From contig NZ_JABAIJ010000012.1 in NCBI RefSeq assembly GCF_012641435.1, positions 62,001 through 126,000 on the forward strand: 64,000 nt of DNA, read 5' to 3'. The translations under genes were made by a program, and so were the position numbers. The notes under the pieces were generated by a model, which worked only from the letters and a program-made list of their open reading frames with translations, was not told where the DNA came from and did no database searches. This document shows, piece by piece, positions 36,794 through 46,093 of this stretch. Numbering within the stretch: position 1 is the stretch's first letter; the number at the start of each line of letters is the position of its first letter. Source of the DNA: Rhizobium sp. P38BS-XIX (GTDB lineage: Bacteria > Pseudomonadota > Alphaproteobacteria > Rhizobiales > Rhizobiaceae).

Positions 36794-37666
36794 ATGAGCG
36801 CCGCCGTTGCCGCCGTCAAACTCGCGAGACAAGACATGAAGAATTCCAATGAGTGGATGAAAAACGGCGTCATTCAGGTGCTGCTGGCCTTGAATGCGCT
36901 GGTGATGCTCTATCCACTCTTCGTCATGGTCTTATCCGCCTTCAAGACGAACGCCGAGATTTTCAGCTCGCCCTTTGCCCTCCCACACAGCTTCGCTTGG
37001 ACGAACCTGCAGAAGGTATGGGAGCAGACCAATTTCATTCGTTACATGCTGAATTCTTTCGGGGTCACCGCCGCCTCGATCGTGCTGATCCTCGTGTTCG
37101 GCACCATGGCCGCCTATGCGATCGCGCGGTACGAATTCAGGCTCGGAAGCGCCGTCCTGATGTTCTTTATCAGCGGCATGACGGTGCCGCTGAAGCTCGC
37201 GATCATTCCGCTCTTCATTCAGCTGGATACGCTGCACCTGATCGACACCTATGCCGGTCTGGTTCTCGTCTATGTCGCCATGGGCCTGCCGTCGGCAGTC
37301 TTCATCCTCACAGGTTTTTTGCGCACCTTGCCCCGCGAACTCGAAGAATCCGCACGCATCGACGGTGCCAGCGAGCTGCTGATCATGCTGCGCATCATGT
37401 TGCCGCTGGCGCGGCCGGCCATGGTGATCGTCGCCATCCAGAACGCGGTTCCCATCTGGAACGACTTCTTCTTTCCGCTGATCCTCATAACCTCGGACAA
37501 TCTGAAGACCCTGCCGCAAGGTCTGACCGTCTTCATCGGCGAATTCACGACCGATTGGGGCGTGATGTTTACCGGTCTGACATTGGCCGCACTGCCGATC
37601 ACCCTTCTTTATATCGTCCTCTCCAAGCAGTTCATCGCCGGCATTACGCAAGGCGCGGTAAAATAA
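36794..37666 (+). CDS. Sugar ABC transporter permease (MalG type)
   Basis: 290 residues from ATG 36794; ATG 36836 would trim 14 residues and is not excluded. Six membrane segments. The EAA loop reads EESARIDGASELLIMLRIML and the end is KQFIAGITQGAVK, the classic MalG-family tail. Second half of the importer channel, two bases after the previous gene. Confidence 0.9.
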   Translation: MSAAVAAVKLARQDMKNSNEWMKNGVIQVLLALNALVMLYPLFVMVLSAFKTNAEIFSSPFALPHSFAWTNLQKVWEQTNFIRYMLNSFGVTAASIVLILVFGTMAAYAIARYEFRLGSAVLMFFISGMTVPLKLAIIPLFIQLDTLHLIDTYAGLVLVYVAMGLPSAVFILTGFLRTLPRELEESARIDGASELLIMLRIMLPLARPAMVIVAIQNAVPIWNDFFFPLILITSDNLKTLPQGLTVFIGEFTTDWGVMFTGLTLAALPITLLYIVLSKQFIAGITQGAVK

Positions 37667-37686
37667 TCCGGCAAGGGAACCTCGAC

Positions 37687-38754
37687 ATGAGCTCCGTTCA
37701 AATCCGCAATGTCAGCAAGAGCTACGCGCAAACCAGCATCATCAAGGATATCTCGGTCGATATACCCGACGGCGAGTTCGTCGTCCTCGTCGGTCCTTCC
37801 GGCTGCGGCAAATCTACCCTGCTGAGGATGATCGCAGGACTCGAAGAGATCACCGGCGGCGAGATCGCGATCGCCGGCAACGTGATCAACGACATCGCGC
37901 CCAAAGCGCGCGACATCGCCATGGTCTTTCAAAATTACGCACTTTATCCGCACATGACCATTCGCGAGAACATGGAGTTCGCGCTTTCGCTGAAGAAGGT
38001 GCCGAAAGCGGAGATCGATACCAAGGTGATGCGCGCAGCAGAAATTCTGGGATTGCAGGATCTGCTGACCCGCTATCCCCGTCAACTGTCCGGCGGCCAA
38101 CGCCAGCGCGTGGCCATGGGTCGGGCAATTGTCAGGGATCCGAAGGTGTTCCTGTTCGACGAGCCGCTATCGAACCTTGACGCCAAGCTGCGCGTGCAGA
38201 TGCGCGCGGAAATCAAGGCGTTGCACCAACGGCTGAAGACCACGACGGTCTACGTCACGCACGACCAGGTCGAGGCCATGACGATGGCCGATCGCATCGT
38301 CGTCATGCGCTCCGGCGTCGTCGAACAATCAGGCACTCCTCTGGAACTCTATGACGACCCAGCCAATATCTTTGTCGCGCAGTTTATCGGCTCGCCGGCG
38401 ATGAATATCATTGAGGGAGAGATCAGCGCCGGTGCTTTCGAAACCCGCGACGGCATGAGGCTGGCGCTACCGGTTTCAAGCGCACCAAACGGCCAGCGCG
38501 CCTTTTACGGTATCCGTCCCGAACATATCCGCCTGTCGGACAAGGGTGTGCCGGGAACCGTGCATATCATCGAACCCACGGGCGCTTCGACGGAGGTGAT
38601 CGTCCAGGCCGGCGCACAACAGATCACGCTTACCGCTCACGAACGGCTGATATCCAGGCCGGGGCAGGATGTTCGCCTGGCGATCGATACGAGCAAGGTT
38701 TGTCTGTTCGATGCCGATGGCCGCCGCATCCGTGATCGGGGGGATCTCCAGTGA
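37687..38754 (+). CDS. Sugar ABC transporter ATP-binding protein (UgpC/MsmK type)
   Basis: 355 residues from ATG 37687; the frame is open further upstream but overlaps the permease. Walker A GPSGCGKST, signature LSGGQRQRVAMGRA, Walker B VFLFDEPLSNLD and H-loop VTHDQ are intact. They are followed by a C-terminal TOBE/regulatory domain with FYGIRPEHIRL. MsmK/UgpC-type ATPases often serve more than one CUT1 importer. The sugar operon at 4.8-7.8 kb lacks an ATPase and could use this one. Confidence 0.92.
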   Translation: MSSVQIRNVSKSYAQTSIIKDISVDIPDGEFVVLVGPSGCGKSTLLRMIAGLEEITGGEIAIAGNVINDIAPKARDIAMVFQNYALYPHMTIRENMEFALSLKKVPKAEIDTKVMRAAEILGLQDLLTRYPRQLSGGQRQRVAMGRAIVRDPKVFLFDEPLSNLDAKLRVQMRAEIKALHQRLKTTTVYVTHDQVEAMTMADRIVVMRSGVVEQSGTPLELYDDPANIFVAQFIGSPAMNIIEGEISAGAFETRDGMRLALPVSSAPNGQRAFYGIRPEHIRLSDKGVPGTVHIIEPTGASTEVIVQAGAQQITLTAHERLISRPGQDVRLAIDTSKVCLFDADGRRIRDRGDLQ

Positions 38755-39524
38755 CCGAGAAGGCAGGCAGAAAATGCGTGGTAATTACGGGCGGCGGTTC
38801 CGGGATTGGAGCGGCTGCAGCGTTTGCTTTTGCGCAGGCAGGCTACGACGTGGTCGTCAATTATAGCCGTAACCGTGAGGGCGCCGACGCCGTTGCCGAA
38901 CGATGCAGATCCGAGGGTGTCGAGGCGATCGGCGTTCTCGGCAATATCGCCAGTGATGCCGATTGCAGATCGATCGCCAAGGCTGCTGTCGACCGTTTCG
39001 GCCGGATTGATGCGCTCGTCAACAATGCCGGCGTGACCCGCTACGCGCCGGCAGCCGATCTCGATGCCTCTAACGCCGAGGATTTCGATCATATCTTCGA
39101 CGTCAATGTCGTCGGCACCTATCAGATGATCCGCGCAGCCGTCCCGTACCTCAAGCAGGCCGCGTTGGGCTCTGTCGTCAATGTCTCGTCCGACTCCGCC
39201 TTTTCCGGTTCCGGCTCGTCCCTTGCCTATGCCGCATCGAAAGGTGCGATTAACACGATGACCATGGGCCTGGCACGGACGCTCGCGCCTCTCGTGCGCG
39301 TCAATGCCGTGTGCCCCGGCTTTGTCGATACCACCTGGGCGCTCTCCTGGCATGACGAAGCCTCTTACAACGACTTCAAGTCGGGCTTGATCGACGCCGC
39401 GCCTCTCAAAAGCATCCCCGATGCCGCCGACATCGCAGACGCCATAGTATGGTTGACCGACCGGGCGAGCAAGGTGACGGGCCAGTGCATCGTCATCGAC
39501 AGCGGGATGCATTTGGGAGCCTAG
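38751..39524 (+). CDS. Short-chain dehydrogenase/reductase
   Basis: 257 residues starting at GTG 38751, whose bases overlap the ATPase stop (GTGA). The nucleotide motif TGGGSGIG spans residues 13-20. NNAG, a catalytic Ser in NVSSDSAFSG and YAASK follow. The C-terminus GQCIVIDSGMHLGA is typical of classical SDRs. As the last gene of the importer operon it probably oxidises or reduces the imported sugar or a derivative. Confidence 0.87.
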   Translation: MTEKAGRKCVVITGGGSGIGAAAAFAFAQAGYDVVVNYSRNREGADAVAERCRSEGVEAIGVLGNIASDADCRSIAKAAVDRFGRIDALVNNAGVTRYAPAADLDASNAEDFDHIFDVNVVGTYQMIRAAVPYLKQAALGSVVNVSSDSAFSGSGSSLAYAASKGAINTMTMGLARTLAPLVRVNAVCPGFVDTTWALSWHDEASYNDFKSGLIDAAPLKSIPDAADIADAIVWLTDRASKVTGQCIVIDSGMHLGA

Positions 39525-39648
39525 ACCAACTCTGTGCGCGCGATGATTACGCCACGGGATTGTTGAAGCCATATGGCAAGACCCGCCGCTTTGACCTATT
39601 CTCCCCTAGCTTCGAGAGGATTGGTCGCGTTCGGATAGGTTATACGCC

Positions 39649-40515
39649 GTGAGCTATGATTTGATGGTTTTCGAACCGAGGGATGCGCCGCGAGACAGGA
39701 CCGCGTTTCTCGATTGGTATCGGGCGCAGACGGAATGGTCCGAAGGCCATCGTTACGATGACCCATCCAGAACCTCGGGAAATCTGGCGTCATGGTACGC
39801 CGACATGCGCCGGGACTTTCCGAATATGAATGGCCCGGACGCCTATCAGATGGCGCATGACGAGGAGAATCCCCGCGTCACCGGATACTCTATCGGAACA
39901 TCCGTGATTTATGCGGATTTCCGCTGGTCGGAGGCCGAAGCGGCATACGCGACCGTGCGTTCGCTGGCCGTCAAGCATGGAGTTGGCTTCTTCAACGTGA
40001 GTGCCAACGATGGCGAGATTTGGTTTCCGCCAACCGAACGCACGCCAAATGGAACACCAATTCCGGGGCTGACACTGAGCCTTGAAGGGCAACAGGCGTT
40101 TAAGTCCCCCTCGCTTGCGCTGATCGAAGCCGGCGTCGACTGGCTACAGCCGGCTGGAGGACCAGGCTTCCTGATCCTGGATAGGGACAACAGTGAGGAC
40201 TACGCACAGACAGGCGGTGGGAAAGACGCTTGTACCGTCGAATGGCGAGAATACTCGAACGGGAGCTTTCGACATTGGGTGGCCGGCCTGCCAGGCAGCG
40301 ACACTAAAACAGAGATAGAAGTACCGGGCAACGGGACAGACTTTCTGGTAAAGGCCAACGAGAAGCTTTCGAACGAAAGCGTCAAACGCATTCTGGGCGC
40401 GTTCGCCCGGGGGCTCTCCAAACCGAAGGAATTTGTCTGGCGGGATATCTCGGCACAATTTGGTGCTGCAAGCCCTCCGGCTCCGTCAAGGCAATGGTGG
40501 CAATTTTGGCGCTAG
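39649..40515 (+). CDS. Hypothetical cytoplasmic protein
   Basis: 288 residues starting at GTG 39649. It has no signal peptide and is rich in Trp and Asp (FLDWYRAQTEWSEGHRYDDPS; RQWWQFWR at the end). The first 150 residues look like one compact domain (SYDLMVFEPRDAP ... VIYADFRWSEAE). I do not recognise the family. Proteins that open this way are often lone or placed beside toxins as possible immunity factors, but no toxin gene is adjacent here. Confidence 0.6.
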   Translation: MSYDLMVFEPRDAPRDRTAFLDWYRAQTEWSEGHRYDDPSRTSGNLASWYADMRRDFPNMNGPDAYQMAHDEENPRVTGYSIGTSVIYADFRWSEAEAAYATVRSLAVKHGVGFFNVSANDGEIWFPPTERTPNGTPIPGLTLSLEGQQAFKSPSLALIEAGVDWLQPAGGPGFLILDRDNSEDYAQTGGGKDACTVEWREYSNGSFRHWVAGLPGSDTKTEIEVPGNGTDFLVKANEKLSNESVKRILGAFARGLSKPKEFVWRDISAQFGAASPPAPSRQWWQFWR

Positions 40516-40567
40516 AGACGTCAGCCTGGTTGCCGCTCTCGACGATCGCGAAGAGACAGCCGGAACG

Positions 40568-40984
40568 CTAATCTGCCACTGCGATCTTGGCGATCTGTGC
40601 CAGCGTCGTTGCCGCGTATTTTTTCAAAAGCTCGCTTTCGGCTGCGGCGTGGGCTTCCTCAAGAACGGAGTTCGATGCCCTCTCGACCGGGCAAGAGGGA
40701 TGATCGCGTGATATCGGCGCCGACAAGATCGTCCCTTCATGCAAAGCCCGCTGCACATCGAGCACCGTCACCTCCTCAAGCGATTTGACGAGCTTCCAGC
40801 CGCCGCCCCGGCCGCCTTCCGATTCCACGATGCCATGTTGGCGCAGTGCCCCCAGCGTCCGCCGGACGACCACGGGATTGGTGTTCAGCATCTGGCCAAT
40901 TCTCTCCGACGTTTCCCTGCCGCCGAGCAGGCCCATGTGGACCAGCACATGAAGCATACGGGCGAGTCGACCATCCGTTTTCAT
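40568..40984 (-). CDS. Rrf2-family transcriptional regulator
   Basis: 138 residues from ATG 40984. The winged helix (TSERIGQMLNTNPVVVRRTLGALRQHGIVESEGGRGGGWKL) matches Rrf2 proteins, including the RGGGW wing. Only one cysteine (PSCPV) is visible in the region where iron-sulfur Rrf2 members have three. This copy therefore probably senses something other than through a bound cluster, or uses a single-cysteine switch as in some YwnA-like members. It diverges from the exported hydrolase gene across two repeated operator-like elements. Confidence 0.85.
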   Translation of the reverse strand: MKTDGRLARMLHVLVHMGLLGGRETSERIGQMLNTNPVVVRRTLGALRQHGIVESEGGRGGGWKLVKSLEEVTVLDVQRALHEGTILSAPISRDHPSCPVERASNSVLEEAHAAAESELLKKYAATTLAQIAKIAVAD

Positions 40985-40998
40985 GCCACGACCTTTCC

Positions 40999-41061
40999 GC
41001 AACAAATATTGTTACGCAATCTTGACGACGTCGCTTTTGTGTAACATATATTGTTACGCAA
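40999..41061. promoter_or_regulatory. Two Rrf2-type operator repeats in the divergent promoter
   Basis: ATATTGTTACGCAA occurs at 41006-41019 and again at 41048-41061, exactly 42 bases apart. Each is the right part of a dyad: GCAACA-N5-TGTTAC at 40999-41015 and GTAACA-N5-TGTTAC at 41041-41057, the second perfect in its arms. They sit between the Rrf2 gene start (40984) and the hydrolase start (41076) and probably bind the Rrf2 protein. Confidence 0.7.
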
Positions 41062-41075
41062 AAGAGAGAGCATCC

Positions 41076-42137
41076 ATGTTACGTCGCCAGTTTCTACTCG
41101 CCTCGTCGGCGTTGGTCATCTCGATTCCAACTGTACAGGCAACAAATCGTGAGGCTTCCATGAAAGAGACGCTCGTCAAGACCAGAACTATCGACATGAG
41201 CATTCTGGACGAAGGCACTGGTCCTCTGGTTTTGCTGTGCCACGGATTTCCGGAGACCAAATATGCGTGGCGGCATCAGGTGACCGCGCTTGCGGATGCC
41301 GGCTACCGCGCCGTTGCCCCCGATATGAGGGGCTACGGGAACTCGGGCGCGCCGAAAAGAGAGGACCAGTACACCACCTTTCATGCCGTTGGCGACATGA
41401 TTGCGCTGATGGATGCCTTGGGAGAAAGAAAGGCTGTTATCGTTGGGCACGATTGGGGAGCGACGATCGCATGGCAGGCGGCTCTTCTGCGTCCCGATCG
41501 ATTTCGAGCCGTCGTTGCACTAAGCGTTCCGATGATGGGGCGGCCTCCCGTTCCGCCGACGAAAATCTTTCCGCATAACGACGAAGAGCTTTTCTACACT
41601 CTCTATTTTCAGACGCCGGGACTGGCCGAAGAGGAATTCAATCGAGACATCGCCATGACGCTGCGCAAGCTGCTCTTTGCGGCAAGCGGTGAAGCCGGCC
41701 CAAGAAAGCCGGGCGACAACACACCCACCCCCTTTGGAATGGTGTCCCGAAAGATGGGATTGCTCGCAAACCTGCCCGATCCGGCAACACTTCCCGATTG
41801 GCTTTCCGTGCAGGACTTCGAGAGGCTGGTCGAAGAATTCAAAGTGTCCGGGTTTACCGGCGGCCTCAATTACTACAGGAATCTGGATCGCAATTGGGAA
41901 CTGCAGCAGGCCAATGTCGGTCAGCTCATCGACATTCCCGCGCTTTTCATGATCGGCGAACGCGATACGGGCCTTGCCATTCCCGGCATGGATCAGATCA
42001 TCGCGGCCATGCCGACCCTCGTCCCGAAATTGCGTGGATCTCATGTTATCCCGGGCGCAGGACACTGGCTCCAGCAGGAACGGCCAACTGAAATATCCAC
42101 GCTGATCATTGATTTTGTGAAGCAACTTGCCGCCTGA
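41076..42137 (+). CDS. Exported alpha/beta hydrolase (epoxide hydrolase-like)
   Basis: 353 residues from ATG 41076 behind GAGAG; the frame opens at 40983, but that part crosses the operators. A signal peptide (RRQFLLASSALVISIPTVQA) carries a twin-arginine near the start and may be a Tat signal. The hydrolase core has LLCHGFPETKYAWRHQ (oxyanion), nucleophile Asp in IVGHDWGATIAW and general-base His in IPGAGHWLQQERP, the arrangement of soluble epoxide hydrolases and haloalkane dehalogenases. It is likely under control of the adjacent Rrf2 regulator. Confidence 0.83.
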   Translation: MLRRQFLLASSALVISIPTVQATNREASMKETLVKTRTIDMSILDEGTGPLVLLCHGFPETKYAWRHQVTALADAGYRAVAPDMRGYGNSGAPKREDQYTTFHAVGDMIALMDALGERKAVIVGHDWGATIAWQAALLRPDRFRAVVALSVPMMGRPPVPPTKIFPHNDEELFYTLYFQTPGLAEEEFNRDIAMTLRKLLFAASGEAGPRKPGDNTPTPFGMVSRKMGLLANLPDPATLPDWLSVQDFERLVEEFKVSGFTGGLNYYRNLDRNWELQQANVGQLIDIPALFMIGERDTGLAIPGMDQIIAAMPTLVPKLRGSHVIPGAGHWLQQERPTEISTLIIDFVKQLAA

Positions 42138-42196
42138 GCGCAATTGGCCAAGACATCGTGCGGGGCAGATCTCCCCACGAGGGCCAGGCGCGCCGC

Positions 42197-43549
42197 TTAC
42201 ATCACGGTCTCGGCAATTGATTGCGCGACTTTCTGCGCCTGTACGCGAATGTCGGGTACGGCCGTGATTTCCCAAAACTGGCCGGCCGTGAGTGCGCCCA
42301 CCGCATAAATGGCCGGAGCGCTGCTCTTGTCATGCACGATGCGGGACCCGCTATCGACTGCAATTCCAAGCCCGAGAGGATCCGCATCGATCAAGCCCTG
42401 ACGGTGCATTTCGTTCAGCAAAGGCGAATGCGCCAGGCCAGCGCGCTCCATTCCGGTGCAATTCACGATCCAATCCGCCCCCAGCGACACAACCTCACTC
42501 GTCCCTCTCCTGCGATAATGCAGCGTAAGGCGATCGGTCTCTTCGACATCAAGCAGATAGCCGGCACGGATAGAAACCTGGCCGCTGCGGACCATCGCGT
42601 CGAATCTCGCGAAGACATCGGGTGCGACGCGATGACGATGGATGTTCCACCATGGCAATGCGTGGCGCAGGAAACGGCGGCGTTCCTCGACCGGCAATCG
42701 CTGCCACAAGGCCTTTGTCTGCGGACGCAACCCATCGAGGACCTGGCGCCAATCATCGGCGTCTCTGCCCTCGGCGCGCAGGGTGTGCAAAAGTAAACTC
42801 ATGCGGGTCGGCAGGGCGGCTATATCGATGTCCAGTGCCGGCTTCGGCGCTCTGACATGGCTGAGTGGCGCAAGACCGCGACGGGACAGGACGGTCACAG
42901 CCCCGGTAAACCCATGCGCGGAGAGAGCCAGGACCTGATCGATCATCGTCAGTCCGGATCCGAGAATACAGACGCTATCCGCGGCCTGGACACGCCTCAG
43001 CCAGGAGAGCCGCCATGGGTTTTCGATGACGTGCGAGCGTGCAGGCGCAGACAGGTGCGAGAGATCGACGGGCAGCTTCGCGTTTCCGACGCCAAGACAC
43101 AGAACGACGTTTCGACCGGCGATTTCGTTGCCGTTATCAAGCTGAAAGCCGAGCACGGCCCCATATCGTTCGACGCAGCCCGTCGCCTTCGCCTTTATGA
43201 CGTCGACCCGGCAACGCGGCTTCTTGTGCCTCAGAAGTTCCGCCAGGCTGTCGCGAATATAGAGGCCATAGTCCTGGCGGGATGCGAAATCCCCTGCGCC
43301 CAACGTGCGCTCGCGAGCACGCAGCCAATCCGCGAAGTCATTGGGCCGGTCGGGATAAAGGCTCATGCGGCCAGCCGGCACATTCAACCGGTGCAGATGA
43401 AGTTCCGTGCGGTAGGCCGTGCCGCGCCCAAATCCGGGATCATCGCCAACAACGGCAATCGAGGCGGAAGACGGCATGAGCTCTATGAGATTACATACCG
43501 TCGCGATCGCCGAGAAACCCGAGCCTACGACCACGGCATCATAGATCAT
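42197..43549 (-). CDS. FAD/NAD(P)-binding flavoprotein (COG4529-like)
   Basis: 450 residues. The N-terminal Rossmann motif is VVVGSGFSAIA (Gly9-x-Gly11-x-x-Ala14). A second nucleotide-binding site reads VCILGSGLTMIDQVLAL, followed by a late segment IYAVGALTAGQFWEITAVPDI. The layout matches the FAD_NAD_binding 9 group (YdhS-like) of uncharacterised proteins, related to hydroxyacyl and siderophore hydroxylases. No obvious operon partner; flanking genes are convergent or separately promoted. Redox role is clear, substrate unknown. Confidence 0.75.
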   Translation of the reverse strand: MIYDAVVVGSGFSAIATVCNLIELMPSSASIAVVGDDPGFGRGTAYRTELHLHRLNVPAGRMSLYPDRPNDFADWLRARERTLGAGDFASRQDYGLYIRDSLAELLRHKKPRCRVDVIKAKATGCVERYGAVLGFQLDNGNEIAGRNVVLCLGVGNAKLPVDLSHLSAPARSHVIENPWRLSWLRRVQAADSVCILGSGLTMIDQVLALSAHGFTGAVTVLSRRGLAPLSHVRAPKPALDIDIAALPTRMSLLLHTLRAEGRDADDWRQVLDGLRPQTKALWQRLPVEERRRFLRHALPWWNIHRHRVAPDVFARFDAMVRSGQVSIRAGYLLDVEETDRLTLHYRRRGTSEVVSLGADWIVNCTGMERAGLAHSPLLNEMHRQGLIDADPLGLGIAVDSGSRIVHDKSSAPAIYAVGALTAGQFWEITAVPDIRVQAQKVAQSIAETVM

Positions 43550-43647
43550 CCGGCATCCTTTCCGCCTGCAAGCATTAAGCGCGATATCGCGTCTGCCTGT
43601 GTATGATCTAGGACATCACGCCAGCCGGGCCAGCCCCCTTGCCATTC

Positions 43648-44691
43648 TTAGGTCTGTTGATAGACGGCAACGACGCGGTCGAAATTGCGTTTCTCCAGGT
43701 CGTCTCCCCGGATCAGGAAATAGACGGTGCCCTCCCCGCTTTCCTGCATCAAGTCGCTGACGTCGATTTGCAAAAGCAGACGCCAGTCTGCCGCCTTGCG
43801 AAAAATCTCCGCCTTGTTTTTGGTCCAATCATCGCCAGTGAGCGACTGCTTGTTGAACTCGCTGACCACCACCGCGTCATAACGCGGGTCATCCTGAACC
43901 GGCGCCGGCAGCCCAAGCAACTGATTGACGGGATCATATTCGCCGGACAGCTCGCTATAGGCCTGACTGAAAGCCTGGGCTCCCCCGATAACCGAACGAT
44001 CTGCAAAATAGGTTTTCGCCAGTTGACCCGTCGCTTCGAATTCAAGCGCCATCGGCGGCGGCAACTGCAGGGACGATTTGAGCGTCATCGGCCGAGCCGG
44101 GCCGCCATAAGGGGTTCCGGGTTCGGCGGCGCCCGGACCACGCGGTTGAGGCTTCAGGTTATATTGCTTGTTTGCATCGTCGACACTTTTGCGCCAGGCG
44201 GCAGCGGCCTGTGCGAGTGCATCCGGTTCCGCTGCCGGCGCAAGACCGTCGGCCGGGCTCTGATCCCATATCACCCGCGCCGACTGCGTGCCGGTATCGA
44301 ACGGTCCGGCGATCATATCGTAGAAAAAAAGAAGCCGCCCTTCACTCGGGAGGATGGCCGCCGCTCCCTCCATGCTCGACGCCTCCTTCAGGTCGACCTG
44401 GGCAACGAATGCATAAGGGAGACCGCCAGCCAGATGGTCACGCAACTCCTTGTCATAAGGTTCACCAGACCGCTTGGCGATTTCGTCGATATTCTGAGGA
44501 ATGGGCCGACGCGGCCAATCCATACCGCGCGGGAGATCGGGTGTACCGCCGATGCGGGTTGAGCCTCTGGCATCGGAGCCGCCAACCGAAAACGTGATGA
44601 CGCTTCCGAGCCCTTTGAGCAGCATCTCGACCTGATCTTTCGAAAACCGCTCCTCGATGATCTGGTGGGCTTCCGCTGGCGTATCGAACAT
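43648..44691 (-). CDS. DUF1963 (YwqG-like) protein
   Basis: 347 residues from ATG 44691 behind AGGAGA; the frame opens at TTG 44739. Conserved DUF1963 blocks are STRIGGTPDLPRGMDWPRR near the start, LPYAFVAQVDLKEA and GRLLFFYDMI, with a late QIDVSDLMQESGEGTVYFLI. Its molecular role is not established. The middle (residues about 175-210) is Pro/Ala-rich and may be an inserted linker. Confidence 0.72.
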   Translation of the reverse strand: MFDTPAEAHQIIEERFSKDQVEMLLKGLGSVITFSVGGSDARGSTRIGGTPDLPRGMDWPRRPIPQNIDEIAKRSGEPYDKELRDHLAGGLPYAFVAQVDLKEASSMEGAAAILPSEGRLLFFYDMIAGPFDTGTQSARVIWDQSPADGLAPAAEPDALAQAAAAWRKSVDDANKQYNLKPQPRGPGAAEPGTPYGGPARPMTLKSSLQLPPPMALEFEATGQLAKTYFADRSVIGGAQAFSQAYSELSGEYDPVNQLLGLPAPVQDDPRYDAVVVSEFNKQSLTGDDWTKNKAEIFRKAADWRLLLQIDVSDLMQESGEGTVYFLIRGDDLEKRNFDRVVAVYQQT

Positions 44692-44964
44692 TCTGATCTG
44701 TCTCCTCTGCACTCCCGAAGGGAATTTCAGCGAAGACAAGTAAGGTCCGGCAACATCACGACAAGTGCGAAATCTTGGACTTCACAACCCAACCTGGAAG
44801 CGGCGACCGAGCCAAGCGTTCCTCAAATCCGTGCTAAGCCACCGCGCTGGCAAACGATGCCGAACATCTCGGGGTGAAGACCGAATTCCTTGGATTTTCA
44901 TCGAGTGGCCGATCGGCTCACTCGATGACATCAGGCAAATCGGAATCCGGCCTCCAGCCTGATC

Positions 44965-45756
44965 TCAGACGATGGTTGGCGTGATGCCGCCGTCAACGCG
45001 AAGGGCTGCGCCATTGGTGGCGGCGGACAAGGGACTGGCAACGTAGGCCACCAGGGTCGCGATCTCGTCGGCCTCGATCATTCGCTGTATCAGCGAAGAG
45101 GAACGGTCCTTGGCAAAGAACTGTGCCTCGATATCCTTCATGGGCGCCGTCGGATCGGCGGCAACGCTCTTGAGGAAATCCTCGATCCCTTCAGAGCGCG
45201 TGGTGCCCGGCATGACGGTGTTGACCGTCACGTTGGTCCCCTTGGTCAGCCCTGCCAATCCGCGTGAAATCGACAATTGTGCGGTCTTGGTCATTCCATA
45301 GTGGATCATGTCCGTGGGCACGAGAACGCCGGATTCGCTGGCGATGAAGATCACCCGACCCCAATCGCGTTTCAGCATTCCCGGGAAATACGATCTGGCC
45401 AATCTTGCGCCGCTTAAAACATTGATCTCGAAGAAGCGACGCCAATCGTCATCCGTGATGTCTTCAAATGGCTTCGATTCATAGATGCCGAGGTTGTTGA
45501 TCAGAATGTCCACGTCCGGGACCGCATCGACAAGCGCCTTGGCGCCTTCGGCCGTGGCGACATCGGCGACGATCGGCCGAACCTTTCCCTTCGCGATGCC
45601 TTCCAGCTCCTTGGTTGCCTCATCCAATTTCGTTTGGGAACGACCTGGCATGATGACCGTCGCCCCCTCTTCGATCAGCCGCTTTGCGATCGCAAGACCG
45701 ATACCGGCCGTCGATCCCGTCACCAGCGCTGTCTTACCTGTCAGCTTCAAGTCCAT
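44965..45756 (-). CDS. Short-chain dehydrogenase/reductase
   Basis: 263 residues from ATG 45756 behind AAGGAG. Nucleotide motif TGSTAGIG spans residues 13-20. INNLG replaces the usual NNAG. The catalytic set has Ser in IASESG and Tyr/Lys in HYGMTK. A perfect 9-3-9 palindrome lies about 80 bases upstream of the start. No clear operon partner is present, so it is probably a single regulated gene. Confidence 0.85.
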   Translation of the reverse strand: MDLKLTGKTALVTGSTAGIGLAIAKRLIEEGATVIMPGRSQTKLDEATKELEGIAKGKVRPIVADVATAEGAKALVDAVPDVDILINNLGIYESKPFEDITDDDWRRFFEINVLSGARLARSYFPGMLKRDWGRVIFIASESGVLVPTDMIHYGMTKTAQLSISRGLAGLTKGTNVTVNTVMPGTTRSEGIEDFLKSVAADPTAPMKDIEAQFFAKDRSSSLIQRMIEADEIATLVAYVASPLSAATNGAALRVDGGITPTIV

Positions 45757-46093
45757 TTTGCCTGCTCCTTTTGAAATATGCTCGTGCAAAACATGGTGCG
45801 AAAAGCATCACTGACAAACCGTGACGGCGTCCAAACACTTGTGAAAATATTTCACAAGCCGCACCCGATTTGAGATCCAGAAGCTCACAGCGACACAATG
45901 CGGGCGGCTGCCGAAATGCCTGAAAGGCACGTTCTTGAACAGGCGCCAGAGAGGCGGATTTTGCCTGACGATAACACCTTGTGGCGCGCTTGAGCCAGAA
46001 GGATTCACCTTTCTGCTGCAACCGGCGATGCAATTTCAATCTCCTCGCTCCAGCAATTGACAACAGCTTCTAAAATCAGTATTGGATACAATT
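45757..46093. other. Divergent regulatory region between SDR and GntR genes
   Basis: About 340 bases with no gene. It contains the perfect dyad at 45838-45858 (separate entry). Near the GntR start, GGATAC is repeated at 46084-46089 and about 46102, with an ATTG-N4-CAAT dyad at 46082 that may be a GntR self-operator. Confidence 0.45.
45838..45858. promoter_or_regulatory. Perfect palindrome upstream of the SDR gene
   Basis: Arms CTTGTGAAA (45838-45846) and TTTCACAAG (45850-45858) with spacer ATA, perfect 9-3-9. It lies 82 bases upstream of the SDR start and is the most likely operator or activator site for that gene. The regulator is not evident nearby. Confidence 0.6.

Noticed and set aside
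36853..37686. Long N-terminal extension of the ABC ATPase frame
   Set aside because: It lies inside the MalG-type permease gene and has no transporter-like sequence; ATG 37687 begins the normal family start.
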